Assembly (NCBI RefSeq): GCF_011801145.1
Contig: NZ_CP046172.1
Span: 6,448,001-6,512,000 of the forward strand
Direction of reading: 5' to 3'
Length of the DNA: 64,000 nucleotides
DNA from: Nocardia arthritidis
Lineage (GTDB): Bacteria > Actinomycetota > Actinomycetes > Mycobacteriales > Mycobacteriaceae
Part shown: positions 17,003-24,111 of the stretch, one piece after another
Numbering within the stretch: position 1 is the first letter of the stretch
Layout of the letters: each line of letters opens with the position of its first letter
Program-made: the position numbers and the translations under genes
The notes under the pieces: model-generated
What the model was told of the DNA's origin: nothing
What the model saw: the letters and a program-made list of their open reading frames with translations, nothing else
Databases searched by the model: none

Positions 17003-17148
17003 CAGCGCCGAGCATCCGGAGTCGGCGCGCGCTGGCCGGCCACACGGTACTCGCCGATCATGTTGGGCCGCGAGACGATGGCAGCGGCGGCATCGGAGTC
17101 GGGAGATTGAGGCGTAGACGTCAACGAATTCAGGACAGCCAGATGATC
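17003..17148. repeat. Imperfect cassette repeat, copy 1 (with 18-bp dyad)
   Basis: About 140 bp resemble 18380-18525: shared blocks GCATCGGAGTC, GAGATTGAGGCGTAG, then TTCAGGANAGCCAGA. The block contains the dyad TTGAGGCGTAGACGTCAA (17107-17124) and the end of the membrane-helix tail of the CoiA-like frame. Confidence 0.65.
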
Positions 17149-17234
17149 ATGCCGAGCGCGATGCAGATGAGCAGCAGCACAACGACGGCGCCGCCAAGGA
17201 ACAGCTCGATATCTGCCCGCCCCGCGGCATCCTC

Positions 17235-18134
17235 CTAGAGGTTCTTGATGGCCACGAGCGCGGTTCGATGTGCTTGTTTGTGCTGCTCGCATTCGAGTTC
17301 CAGCTTCACCGCCTCGGCTTCGGCTTTCTCGAGGTCTTGATCGTGTTGTTGCTCGCGGGCCGCGGCGGCTTCGAGTTGGCGGCGTTGTTCTCCGATGGTG
17401 TCGGCTTGTTGTTTGGTGTGTTGTTCCCAGTCGGTCACGGTGGCCCATCCTCCGGTGTTGCGGTCGCGGTATGCCCAGGCGACGGCGTTGTCGATCCATT
17501 GCGCGAAAAACCTGTCCAGGTCATAGGTTTGGACGCGGAGCCGGTTGCCGGCGTTCATGGCGAGGTAGCCGATGTGCGCGCGATAGCCGGAGTCGGGCGG
17601 ATCGAAGTGCTTGACGCCGAGCGCGGGCAGTTTCTCCACCCAGTCGCAGTTGCGGGTCAGCCACAGCACCTCGCAGCCGGCGGCGCGCAGGCCCTGGGTA
17701 CGTTCGCGGGCCGTGGAATAGTCCAGGTCGGAGTATTGGATCTCGACGGCGAAGGCGCGGCCGTCGCGGTGGCCGTAGACGTCGGGGATCTGGTCGCCGA
17801 CGTGCTGCTCGACTTCAGCGTCGTGGACTCCGCGGGCGCGGAGCTGGTCACGGACCCAGTATTTGAGTCGTTTGTGCAGGTAGGTTTCCAAACCTGTTGC
17901 GGTCGGGTGGGATTCGCCGTCGTGGCCGGTCTTCTCGTGGCGGACGAACAAGTTGCCGCGGCGGGATCGGTAAGCTTCCACCCCGCGGCGGCAGACCAAG
18001 CATTGCAGTCCTTTGCGCCCTTTCCAGACCTCGGCCGCCCCCGGCCACCGTATGTCGATGAACCGGCCGTAATGATCTAGCGCAGCCGTCATTTCCGATG
18101 CCTCGCATATGCTGCCGCCGAAATCCCCGGCCAT
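17235..18134 (-). CDS. CoiA-like nuclease-fold protein, interrupted before its membrane tail
   Basis: A 299-residue CoiA-family protein. The N-terminal zinc/nuclease region has CLVCRRG, then IPDVYGHRDGRAFAVEIQYSD with the D...ExQ arrangement of PD-(D/E)xK nucleases, and VLWLTRN. A coiled coil rich in Gln/Glu follows to the end. The TAG stop is followed in the same frame by 34 more codons (to 17130) that encode one clear membrane helix (FLGGAVVVLLLICIALG). The homologue at 46022-46969 has such a helix as its C-terminus, so the stop looks like a nonsense change or a readthrough site. RBS AGGGG precedes the ATG. It may act on incoming DNA. Confidence 0.75.
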   Translation of the reverse strand: MAGDFGGSICEASEMTAALDHYGRFIDIRWPGAAEVWKGRKGLQCLVCRRGVEAYRSRRGNLFVRHEKTGHDGESHPTATGLETYLHKRLKYWVRDQLRARGVHDAEVEQHVGDQIPDVYGHRDGRAFAVEIQYSDLDYSTARERTQGLRAAGCEVLWLTRNCDWVEKLPALGVKHFDPPDSGYRAHIGYLAMNAGNRLRVQTYDLDRFFAQWIDNAVAWAYRDRNTGGWATVTDWEQHTKQQADTIGEQRRQLEAAAAREQQHDQDLEKAEAEAVKLELECEQHKQAHRTALVAIKNL

Positions 18135-18595
18135 GAATTGCCCCTGTTATCCCCTGCACGCCGAACCGATTACCGTCCACGGTAGGCCAGGGCTCCGACA
18201 GAAATAGCGGTCCGGATCGTTGTTGATGCTTATGTACCAACGGATTTCGATCATGTATTGGGGTTCGGCGGCGGGTGCTGCGTGTTCCTGGCAAGCCCTC
18301 ATCCGGCACGCCGTCGAGCGGTACCGCCCGGGCCGCCCCGTTGAGGCTTGAGTGAGCACCTTTACGCACCCTGATGCCGCACACCGGGTTTCGTAACACT
18401 CCGAGTCGGCACGCGCGCCGGGCGCAGTGCTCGCTGATCGTTGTTGGCCGAGAGTCAATGCCAGCGTCGGCATCGGAGTCATGAGATTGAGGCGTAGGCG
18501 TCAATGAGTTCAGGAGAGCCAGACGACTGCCAGCCGCAGGGCTTCGGGTACGGCTGTACAGACTTCTGGCTCCCGGACAATGCCCTAAAGTGCGG
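18135..18595. other. Intergenic stretch with an 18-bp dyad and cassette copy
   Basis: No convincing gene in 460 bp. It holds the dyad TTGATGCTTATGTACCAA (18223-18240) upstream of the CoiA-like gene, the second copy of the imperfect cassette, and on the minus strand a short reading frame ending VVWLS-stop at 18510, the same ending as the membrane tail at 17130. It looks like the remnant of a duplicated gene end. Confidence 0.5.
18380..18525. repeat. Imperfect cassette repeat, copy 2 (with 18-bp dyad)
   Basis: Partner of 17003-17148, with the dyad TTGAGGCGTAGGCGTCAA at 18487-18504. In both copies the order on the minus strand is WLS-stop, dyad, then a frame reading TPQSxDSDAxA. Confidence 0.65.
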
Positions 18596-19054
18596 CTAAC
18601 GGTCCTCGATACTTCGGCGTGTGCTCGCTAGCCTTGTAAGGGCATTGATGCGGGACTCATTGACAGTCTCCGGTGTGACTTCAGATCCGCTACCGTGCTT
18701 CAGCACCTGATCCGTAATTGCCGTTACGTATTGGCCCGTTGCCTCTGCGGCGTCCGTCAGGTCGAGAAGGTGAAGTTTGGCCGTGACGATGTGAACGCGC
18801 TCCACTGCATCTAACACCTTGTCGTTGGCCCGTTCCTTGACTCTGTCCGACTCTGCCGCCCGTAGCACCGTGATGGCGGCGGACAAGGTCTCGATCGCGG
18901 CCACAGTCTCATTGAGCTGCTCTATCGAACGAGCTCGTTGTTCGGCCTTGCGTTGCGCCCCAATGTTTTTTAGCAGACCGCAGTAGGCGATGGTTGCTGC
19001 GGCAACAGCTAAAAGTCCAGCGATCACAGTTGCCCAAGGCTGAGTCAGGCTCAT
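18596..19054 (-). CDS. Small membrane-anchored helical protein
   Basis: Not recognised. From the ATG at 19054 the 152-residue product has one N-terminal membrane segment (ATVIAGLLAVAAATIAYCGLL) and then a charged, mostly helical domain (AEQRARSIEQLNETVAAIETL). A longer reading to 19117 would add 21 residues; the shorter form puts the helix in the usual place. It lies between the SprT-like and CoiA-like genes of the element. Confidence 0.6.
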   Translation of the reverse strand: MSLTQPWATVIAGLLAVAAATIAYCGLLKNIGAQRKAEQRARSIEQLNETVAAIETLSAAITVLRAAESDRVKERANDKVLDAVERVHIVTAKLHLLDLTDAAEATGQYVTAITDQVLKHGSGSEVTPETVNESRINALTRLASTRRSIEDR

Positions 19055-19195
19055 ATCGGGAGAGTAGCGAGCCAGGCCGACGACAACTACCGTCAGCGAT
19101 CCGGCGAATGGTTCCACGTAGTGCCCGTGGGTGGGGGCATGTCCGCGATTCGGGTCGCGAGCGTCGTCTTCCCCCGTAGTACACCATCGGCGGTT

Positions 19196-19936
19196 TCATG
19201 AGGCGTGTTCCTCTTGCTCTGGTTGGCCGGGCTGCCCGGAGCGTGGTAGTCGCTTATGCGTCAACGAATTTCGATCCGTTTGGGGAGCAAAGGGCTGGTG
19301 GCAGACCCCGCACAGGATAGGTCCGGCGTCGATGGTTTTCTTGTGGGCACGTACTCGCCGCGCCGGCGAGCAGGTGCACACCAGTGCCCGGCCGTTGCGT
19401 GGTGCCTTCTCGCGGGCGTCGCCCCCATCGTCCTCGTCGTCTGCATCGTCGAGTGGGTCGTGATCGCCGCGGCGCTGCGCGACGATCGCCGCGGCGAGGG
19501 TGGTGATCTCCCGCTCGTACTGGATCGCGGTGGTGTCAGGCACATGGGTTTCCGACCAGCCGCAGTTGGCGCTGCGGTCGACGGTCAACCCGAATTCGCG
19601 GGCGATGTTACGGAATTTCCCGTTGTGGTAGGCGCCGGCGCGGCTGGTGTCGGCGACGCCGCGGGTGCGGGCCGCGCCGTGGGCGGCTTGGTGGAGCAGG
19701 ATGCCCAGCACGTCGCGGGCACCGCCAGCGAATCCCTCGAATCCGATGAACAACTCCGACATCGGCTCCGAGCCCTGTACCCATCGGTCCGGGTCGAAAT
19801 GCCCGAGCCGGATACCACGCCCGAGGTGTCCGGACGCCATCGCGACGACCATGTCCGGAACATCGGGGTGACGTTCGCGCAGCCGTGTCCATACCGACTC
19901 GATCGCCGACACCAACGACCTCGCAACCGTGCTCAT
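19196..19936 (-). CDS. SprT-like metalloprotease-fold protein with altered active site
   Basis: A 246-residue protein resembling SprT-like zinc proteins common on actinobacterial mobile elements: a substrate/zinc helix ILLHQAAHGAARTRGVADTS, then YHNGKFRNIAREFGL, and a C-terminal zinc ribbon (CTC near residue 206 and CGVC). The helix reads HQAAH at residues 82-86, where active members have HExxH; the catalytic Glu is Gln, so zinc may bind but peptidase activity is doubtful. The ATG at 19936 is preferred over 19954 because GGGAG lies before it and because the dyad at 19954-19971 then sits upstream as an operator. Confidence 0.7.
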   Translation of the reverse strand: MSTVARSLVSAIESVWTRLRERHPDVPDMVVAMASGHLGRGIRLGHFDPDRWVQGSEPMSELFIGFEGFAGGARDVLGILLHQAAHGAARTRGVADTSRAGAYHNGKFRNIAREFGLTVDRSANCGWSETHVPDTTAIQYEREITTLAAAIVAQRRGDHDPLDDADDEDDGGDAREKAPRNGRALVCTCSPARRVRAHKKTIDAGPILCGVCHQPFAPQTDRNSLTHKRLPRSGQPGQPEQEEHAS

Positions 19937-19953
19937 AAAGGGGTCTCCCATCA

Positions 19954-20203
19954 TTGATGGCTACGCATCAACTCCTCAACTCCGCCCGTACTTGAATGCC
20001 ACGCACAGGAATTGATGCTCACGAATCAAGAAATTGATGAATAGGACTCACTCAACCCCGAGCACGGAATTGACGCCTATGCGCCAATCATACCCCGCGA
20101 AACACGCTGCCACTCAACGATTCCGCGCGACAGGGCTAGAAATCTTGATGCATACGAATCGACTGATCCCTACGCACCAACCGCGTTGACGCTTACGCAT
20201 CGA
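19954..20203. repeat. Cluster of 18-bp dyads, consensus TTGATGCNTACGCATCAA
   Basis: Copies lie at 19954-19971, 20012-20029, 20070-20087, 20145-20162, 20163-20180 and 20186-20203, the last three almost head to tail. Related copies sit at 17107, 18223 and 18487, and a half copy at 19247. Each is an imperfect palindrome. Two readings fit: operators for an element-encoded repressor, or iterons for the replication initiator. The cluster lies in a gene-free stretch beside large hairpins. Confidence 0.75.
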
Positions 20204-20333
20204 ACTACTGCCCGACCCTCGCTTCGTTGTGGTCATCCCCCTGCGCTGCACCCCGACGACATCCCCCTCGAAACGCAACCCTCGCACTTCAGTAGACGTA
20301 ACGTACCCACCCGACGCAACCACGCACCCCTCC

Positions 20334-20371
20334 TTTTGTGGTCCTCTTTTGTGGTCCTCTGTTGTGGTCTC
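20334..20371 (+). repeat. 13-bp tandem repeat in a pyrimidine-rich tract
   Basis: TTTTGTGGTCCTC occurs twice in a row (20334-20346, 20347-20359), then a third degenerate unit. The surrounding 90 bases are T/C-rich and much poorer in G than the rest of the window; such a tract could act as an unwinding element. Confidence 0.6.
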
Positions 20372-20419
20372 TCTTTCTTTTGGTTCTCTTCCCCTCTCCT
20401 GCTTGATCTTTCGTTCTTT

Positions 20420-20522
20420 GTGTTTGGTGTTGGCTCTTGTCCCGCCCCGGCCGACACTCTCTCTGATCAGCGAAGCCAGAGAGAGTGTCGGCCGGGGCGG
20501 GACAAGAGACGGCGCCAAACAC
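20420..20522. repeat. Large perfect inverted repeat (32-bp stem)
   Basis: Arms 20434-20465 and 20477-20508 are perfectly complementary over 32 bp with an 11-nt loop. A further 8-bp pair (GTGTTTGG at 20420, CCAAACAC at 20515) extends it beyond a 6-nt internal loop. A cruciform or hairpin of this size fits an origin, transfer site or very strong terminator. Confidence 0.85.
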
Positions 20523-20548
20523 CCAGCTCAGACGCAGTCTGAGCTGGG
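20522..20548. repeat. Hairpin with 11-bp stem
   Basis: CCCAGCTCAGA and TCTGAGCTGGG flank a 5-nt loop. It abuts the large inverted repeat on its right. Confidence 0.8.
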
Positions 20549-20549
20549 A

Positions 20550-20632
20550 CCTGCCGGGACTGTGCCGGGACTTGGAGATCCCGTCATTGTCCCGGCAAAG
20601 TCCCGTCATTGTCCCGGCACAGTCCCGGCAGG
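20550..20632. repeat. Inverted repeat with 22-bp arms enclosing a direct repeat
   Basis: Arms 20550-20571 and 20611-20632 are perfectly complementary (each contains two GCCGGGAC-type cores). The loop side contains CCCGTCATTGTCCCGGCA at 20580-20597 and again at 20602-20619. It is the third consecutive structured repeat before the TcmP-like gene. Confidence 0.8.
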
Positions 20633-20776
20633 ACGGCGTCGCCCGGCTTCGTACCGCGACGTTTGTTGTGCCGATCCGAGGCGGGAATTGTGTTCTCGCC
20701 GATACGATTTGAAGGGCAGGGTTGTCGAGACCAAGCCCCGGGAGCACTCGGTGCCGGTGGCGGTGGGGAGGCTCGG

Positions 20777-21868
20777 ATGAGTGCCAAGAATCCGGTTCCG
20801 TGGCCGATCGAACCGCATACCGTCGCCAAACATGCCTTGTACCGGCAGTACTTCAGTAAGTGGTTTCCGATCATGGCTAACGGCTGGAATGGGAACGTCA
20901 CCTACGCCGAGGGATTCGCCGGTCCCGGCATTTACACCGGCGGCGAGCCGGGCTCGCCGGTCATCGCGCTGCGGACGATCTTCGACAACCCGGAGACCTG
21001 GAACAAGAACATGCGGCTGCTGTTCGTCGACCACGACAAACGTTGCACAGACCTGCTACCCAAGCAGCTCGAGAACGCCGCAGGGATGCGATTGGGCGAA
21101 ATCGGCACGTACGGTATCGATTTGGAGATCCGTGAGGGCTCGTGTGTTCCGGTTCTCGAGCAGCTGCTCGACGAGCACCATGCGTGGGGCCGGCCGATGC
21201 TGGTTGTCCTGGATACCTGGGGCGGCGCGGTGCCGTTCGACCTGGTTCACCGTATCGCGGGCAACCGCGGCGGCGAGGTGCTGATCACGATGCAGCCGCA
21301 GTTCTTTTCACGATTCGCTGAGAATGAGGAAAACCCGCACGGTGATGCGGTATTCGGTGACACCGGTTGGCGGGCAGTGCACCAGCAGCCCTCAGGTCAG
21401 AAGGCGGGCTGGTTGTTACGACGCTACCGCGACACGATCAGGAAAGCTGGTTTCGGCTACGTGCTGGATTTCGAGCTGGTCGACAGACGTGGCCAGTCGT
21501 TGTTCCTGGTTTTCGGTACCGATCACCCGAAAGGCTTGAAGAAGATGAAGGAAGCCATGTGGGAGGTCGACGACGTATCGGGGATCGGGTATCGGGATCC
21601 GCGTGACCCGGGCCAGCAGACGCTGGCGATCGTTCTCGAACCGAATATAGAACCGCTCAAGCGGCTACTGCTGCTAGAGCTACGAAAGCAGGAGCCCGAC
21701 TATGTTTCGGTACTCGATCTGCGCAGGTTCGCGCTCTATCGGACCGTGTTCAAGGAGAGCCAGGTCATTCCGGCTCTGGACTCGTTGATCGATAAACGCC
21801 TGGTCGAAACAAGCGAACCCGCACGGCGAAAGACAATCAGTGCCGTGCGGATTCGCCAACCTTCTTAG
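20777..21868 (+). CDS. tcmP: Three-Cys-motif partner protein, TcmP-like
   Basis: A 363-residue protein with the features of TcmP: VTYAEGFAGPGIYTGGEPGSP near residue 42 (a SAM-methyltransferase-like loop), LLFVDHDKRC, VLDTWGGAVPFDLV in place of the usual DPFG box, and a C-terminal winged-helix region (SVLDLRRFALYRTVFKESQV). The family is named for its habitual neighbour, a three-Cys protein of the DUF5131/Gp37-Gp68 group, which is encoded convergently here with a 4-bp overlap. The function is not established; a role in nucleic-acid modification or phage conflict is suspected. RBS GGGGAGG supports the ATG. Confidence 0.8.
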   Translation: MSAKNPVPWPIEPHTVAKHALYRQYFSKWFPIMANGWNGNVTYAEGFAGPGIYTGGEPGSPVIALRTIFDNPETWNKNMRLLFVDHDKRCTDLLPKQLENAAGMRLGEIGTYGIDLEIREGSCVPVLEQLLDEHHAWGRPMLVVLDTWGGAVPFDLVHRIAGNRGGEVLITMQPQFFSRFAENEENPHGDAVFGDTGWRAVHQQPSGQKAGWLLRRYRDTIRKAGFGYVLDFELVDRRGQSLFLVFGTDHPKGLKKMKEAMWEVDDVSGIGYRDPRDPGQQTLAIVLEPNIEPLKRLLLLELRKQEPDYVSVLDLRRFALYRTVFKESQVIPALDSLIDKRLVETSEPARRKTISAVRIRQPS

Positions 21869-22617
21869 ATCACAACGGGAGCGACAGCGGGCATCTCGTC
21901 CCACAGTTTCCCGTCCAACGTTCGTCCGAGGGCTTTAGGGGTTCGGCCGCCCCATTGCTTGAAAAAGAACGGCACGTCCGCGGCTAAACACGTATTCCGG
22001 ATACCGCGAACCCAGCCGGGCTCGACTGGCCGGTACCCGATGCCGGATTCCCCACCGACGATGACCCAGCCGATCGAATCGAGCCGCAGTTCGTCGAGCG
22101 GCCCGAGTAGCGGTTCACACGACAGGAACCTAACCGCCGCGGGCACTTGCCGCAGATGATCGACACGCACCAGCTGGTCGGCGGTTTCGACCGAGACACC
22201 CATCCAGACGTTGGCCGGCCAGTCCAGCCGGTCGGCCAGCCGCTGCAACCTCAGCGACCGCTTCGTGAGCACCTGGTAGGTGTGCTGCGGCGTCGCACGC
22301 ATCACCTCGAACACGTCCCGGATGAACCCGAGCGGCACCTTGGCGTGAAACAGGTCGGACATGGAATTGACGAACACGATCCGCGGCGCACGCCAACGGC
22401 CCGGGACCGCAAGCGAATTCGGATGCACCGTCACCCCGAACCCCGGTCCCGAGGTCCGTGGGTCACCGTCGTTCTGATACTTCACCACGCCCATGGCCTT
22501 GAGCCGCCGCGCCAACGCCATCGCATAGCAGTGATCACAGCCCGCCGACACCCGATCGCAGCCGGTGACCGGATTCCATGTCGCCTCGGTCCACTCGATC
22601 GCCGACTTGTCAGACAT
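21865..22617 (-). CDS. DUF5131 / phage Gp37-Gp68 family three-Cys protein
   Basis: A 250-residue protein: IEWTEATWNPVTGC, then CDRVSAGCDHCYA (the three-cysteine motif, comparable to radical-SAM CxxxCxxC sites), FVNSMSDLFH, VLTKRSLRL, WMGVSVET, LSCEPLLGPL and WVIVGGESG are the family blocks in order. The ATG at 22617 follows GGAGG. It is the cognate neighbour of the TcmP-like protein; the genes converge with a 4-bp overlap. Biochemistry of the family is not known to me; the Cys motif suggests an iron-sulfur or zinc site. Confidence 0.85.
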   Translation of the reverse strand: MSDKSAIEWTEATWNPVTGCDRVSAGCDHCYAMALARRLKAMGVVKYQNDGDPRTSGPGFGVTVHPNSLAVPGRWRAPRIVFVNSMSDLFHAKVPLGFIRDVFEVMRATPQHTYQVLTKRSLRLQRLADRLDWPANVWMGVSVETADQLVRVDHLRQVPAAVRFLSCEPLLGPLDELRLDSIGWVIVGGESGIGYRPVEPGWVRGIRNTCLAADVPFFFKQWGGRTPKALGRTLDGKLWDEMPAVAPVVI

Positions 22618-22776
22618 GACACCTCCTCCCGACGATGTGTTCCCGGCTACGACTATTCGTAGTGGATCGGTTCCCGGTTCGTGGCCGTTTCGCGGTCGGT
22701 GTGCACCCGACACACCGGCTGGGTGCGGTCTGTGTACCGAATGCCGCATCCGGAGGGCTGAGTTCGGGTGGGCGGA

Positions 22777-23670
22777 TCATCGGTCTTCTCCTGTGGTGGT
22801 GAGCTTTTCGGCGGCGGTCAGGGTGCGGGTCACCGTCGACTTGCTCGTATCGATCTGTTCGGCGATCTGGGAGTGCGTGTATTTCTGTTCGTGGCGCAGG
22901 CGCAGGATCGTCGCCACGGTGGCGGGGTCGCGGCGCCCGGCAGGGTCGGCGCTGCATATTTGCTCGGCGAGTGCCGTCCACCGGTCGATCTCGCGCACCG
23001 GGTCGGTGCGTTGCTGGTGCGCAGAGGCTTCGATCGGGTCCGGTTGTGCACCTTCCAGTTCTGGTGTGCGTTGGTGGATAAGCATTTCGGCTGTGCTGGT
23101 GCGGGTCTCGTTGCGGACCTCGCGCACCGATACGGTGCGTACCGGTTCGGTGCGCACCGCCGGTTCGGCGGTGTCGGGTTCGGTGCGGGCGAGCACGAGC
23201 AGCGCGATGGTGGCTTGCCCGATGGCGCCGTCGACAATGAGCGGGAACAGGAATGCCAGGTGTTGGCTCATTCCGACCTGGATGGCCAGGTTCGTCAGGG
23301 CGTCGAAGGACAGCCGGAACGCGATACCGGCGATGGTGGCGGTCAAGGCGGCAACGGCCCAGTAGGCCAGCCGTGCTTTGTTGCGGGCACGGACAAGCAG
23401 GCCGACGCCGTGGGTTGCTGCCAGCAGGGCGACGGGTGGGAAGCTGGCGACGAACGCGGCGACCCACTGCTTTCCGGTCGGTGCGTTGATCCAGGCGTGC
23501 ACGATATTTCCGGCGATCGACATCGCGGCGACCAAAAGTAGTTCGCCCCAGAAGAACCGGATCGCCGCGAGTTGTTCGCGGGTGCGTGCACCGGTCGGTG
23601 CGGCGGCTGGTGCGCTGCGGTGCGCAGCGTCGTTGCTGCGCACCGCGTGTGCACCGGTGTAGCCGGTCAC
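22777..23670 (-). CDS. DUF2637-type membrane protein with C-terminal HTH
   Basis: A 297-residue protein with four hydrophobic segments in the first 150 residues (ELLLVAAMSIAGNIVHAW, VASFPPVALLAATHGVGLL, YWAVAALTATIAGIAF, FLFPLIVDGAIGQATIALLVL), the pattern of DUF2637/Spd-like proteins of actinobacterial plasmids. After a linker the C-terminus is a helix-turn-helix (VATILRLRHEQKYTHSQIAE, then DTSKSTVTRTL). Members are linked to plasmid spread or replication control at the membrane. GTG start overlapping the previous stop by 4 bp. Confidence 0.72.
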   Translation of the reverse strand: MTGYTGAHAVRSNDAAHRSAPAAAPTGARTREQLAAIRFFWGELLLVAAMSIAGNIVHAWINAPTGKQWVAAFVASFPPVALLAATHGVGLLVRARNKARLAYWAVAALTATIAGIAFRLSFDALTNLAIQVGMSQHLAFLFPLIVDGAIGQATIALLVLARTEPDTAEPAVRTEPVRTVSVREVRNETRTSTAEMLIHQRTPELEGAQPDPIEASAHQQRTDPVREIDRWTALAEQICSADPAGRRDPATVATILRLRHEQKYTHSQIAEQIDTSKSTVTRTLTAAEKLTTTGEDR

Positions 23671-24086
23671 CGGTTCCCCGAACCGCCGACACCGGTGGGT
23701 GCCGGGGTGTAGGTGGCGGTGAACAGGCGTGCCTTGGGGTAGCTGAGGTCGGGTCCGGTGTAGGTGACCGCCAGGGTGGCGCCGATCTCGAAGTCCTCGG
23801 CGCCGCTGTCCTCGAGCGCGATGCCGATGGCTTGTTCCATGCGCCAGGACACGTACAGGGTGCGTGGCCCGGCGGATGTGCCGAGGGTGATGACGGCTTG
23901 TGTCACCGGCTGGCCGTCGTCGTCGAGTTCGATTTCATCGGGGGCGCCGTCGAACTTCGGCTTCGGCTCTTCAGCGATCTTGGTGATCAGTCCTGTGACG
24001 GTCGTACCGATCTCGGTGTTTTTGCCGAATGCCGAAAGCGGCCGTGCGGCGCGGCGGAAACGTCGCCCGAGAGTATTGCTGGACAT
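23667..24086 (-). CDS. Small beta-rich protein, possibly OB-fold
   Basis: A 139-residue protein from the ATG at 24086 (RBS GGAAGGA). After a basic N-terminus (RRFRRAARPLSAF), alternating strands TTVTGLITKIAEE, QAVITLGTSAG and TLYVSW suggest an OB-like barrel with a tail ending GVGGSGNR. Its place next to the primase-like gene would suit a single-strand DNA-binding accessory protein, but no family was recognised. Confidence 0.55.
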   Translation of the reverse strand: MSSNTLGRRFRRAARPLSAFGKNTEIGTTVTGLITKIAEEPKPKFDGAPDEIELDDDGQPVTQAVITLGTSAGPRTLYVSWRMEQAIGIALEDSGAEDFEIGATLAVTYTGPDLSYPKARLFTATYTPAPTGVGGSGNR

Positions 24087-24111
24087 GAAACTGGTTCCTT
24101 CCGTTGCGGTT

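Noticed and set aside
17002..17499. A minus-strand frame of 165 codons across the CoiA-like 3' end
   Set aside because: Mostly Arg-rich shadow of the CoiA-like gene; only its last ~35 codons (the TPQS block) are repeated at 18.5 kb, which is explained by the cassette duplication.
19954..20203. Dyad cluster as a CRISPR array
   Set aside because: Units are 18 bp, palindromic and degenerate, spacers vary from 0 to about 60 bp, and no cas gene is present.
20434..20508. Large inverted repeat as a simple transcription terminator
   Set aside because: No gene ends just before it on either strand and no T-run follows; the neighbourhood of dyads and further hairpins favours an origin-type role.
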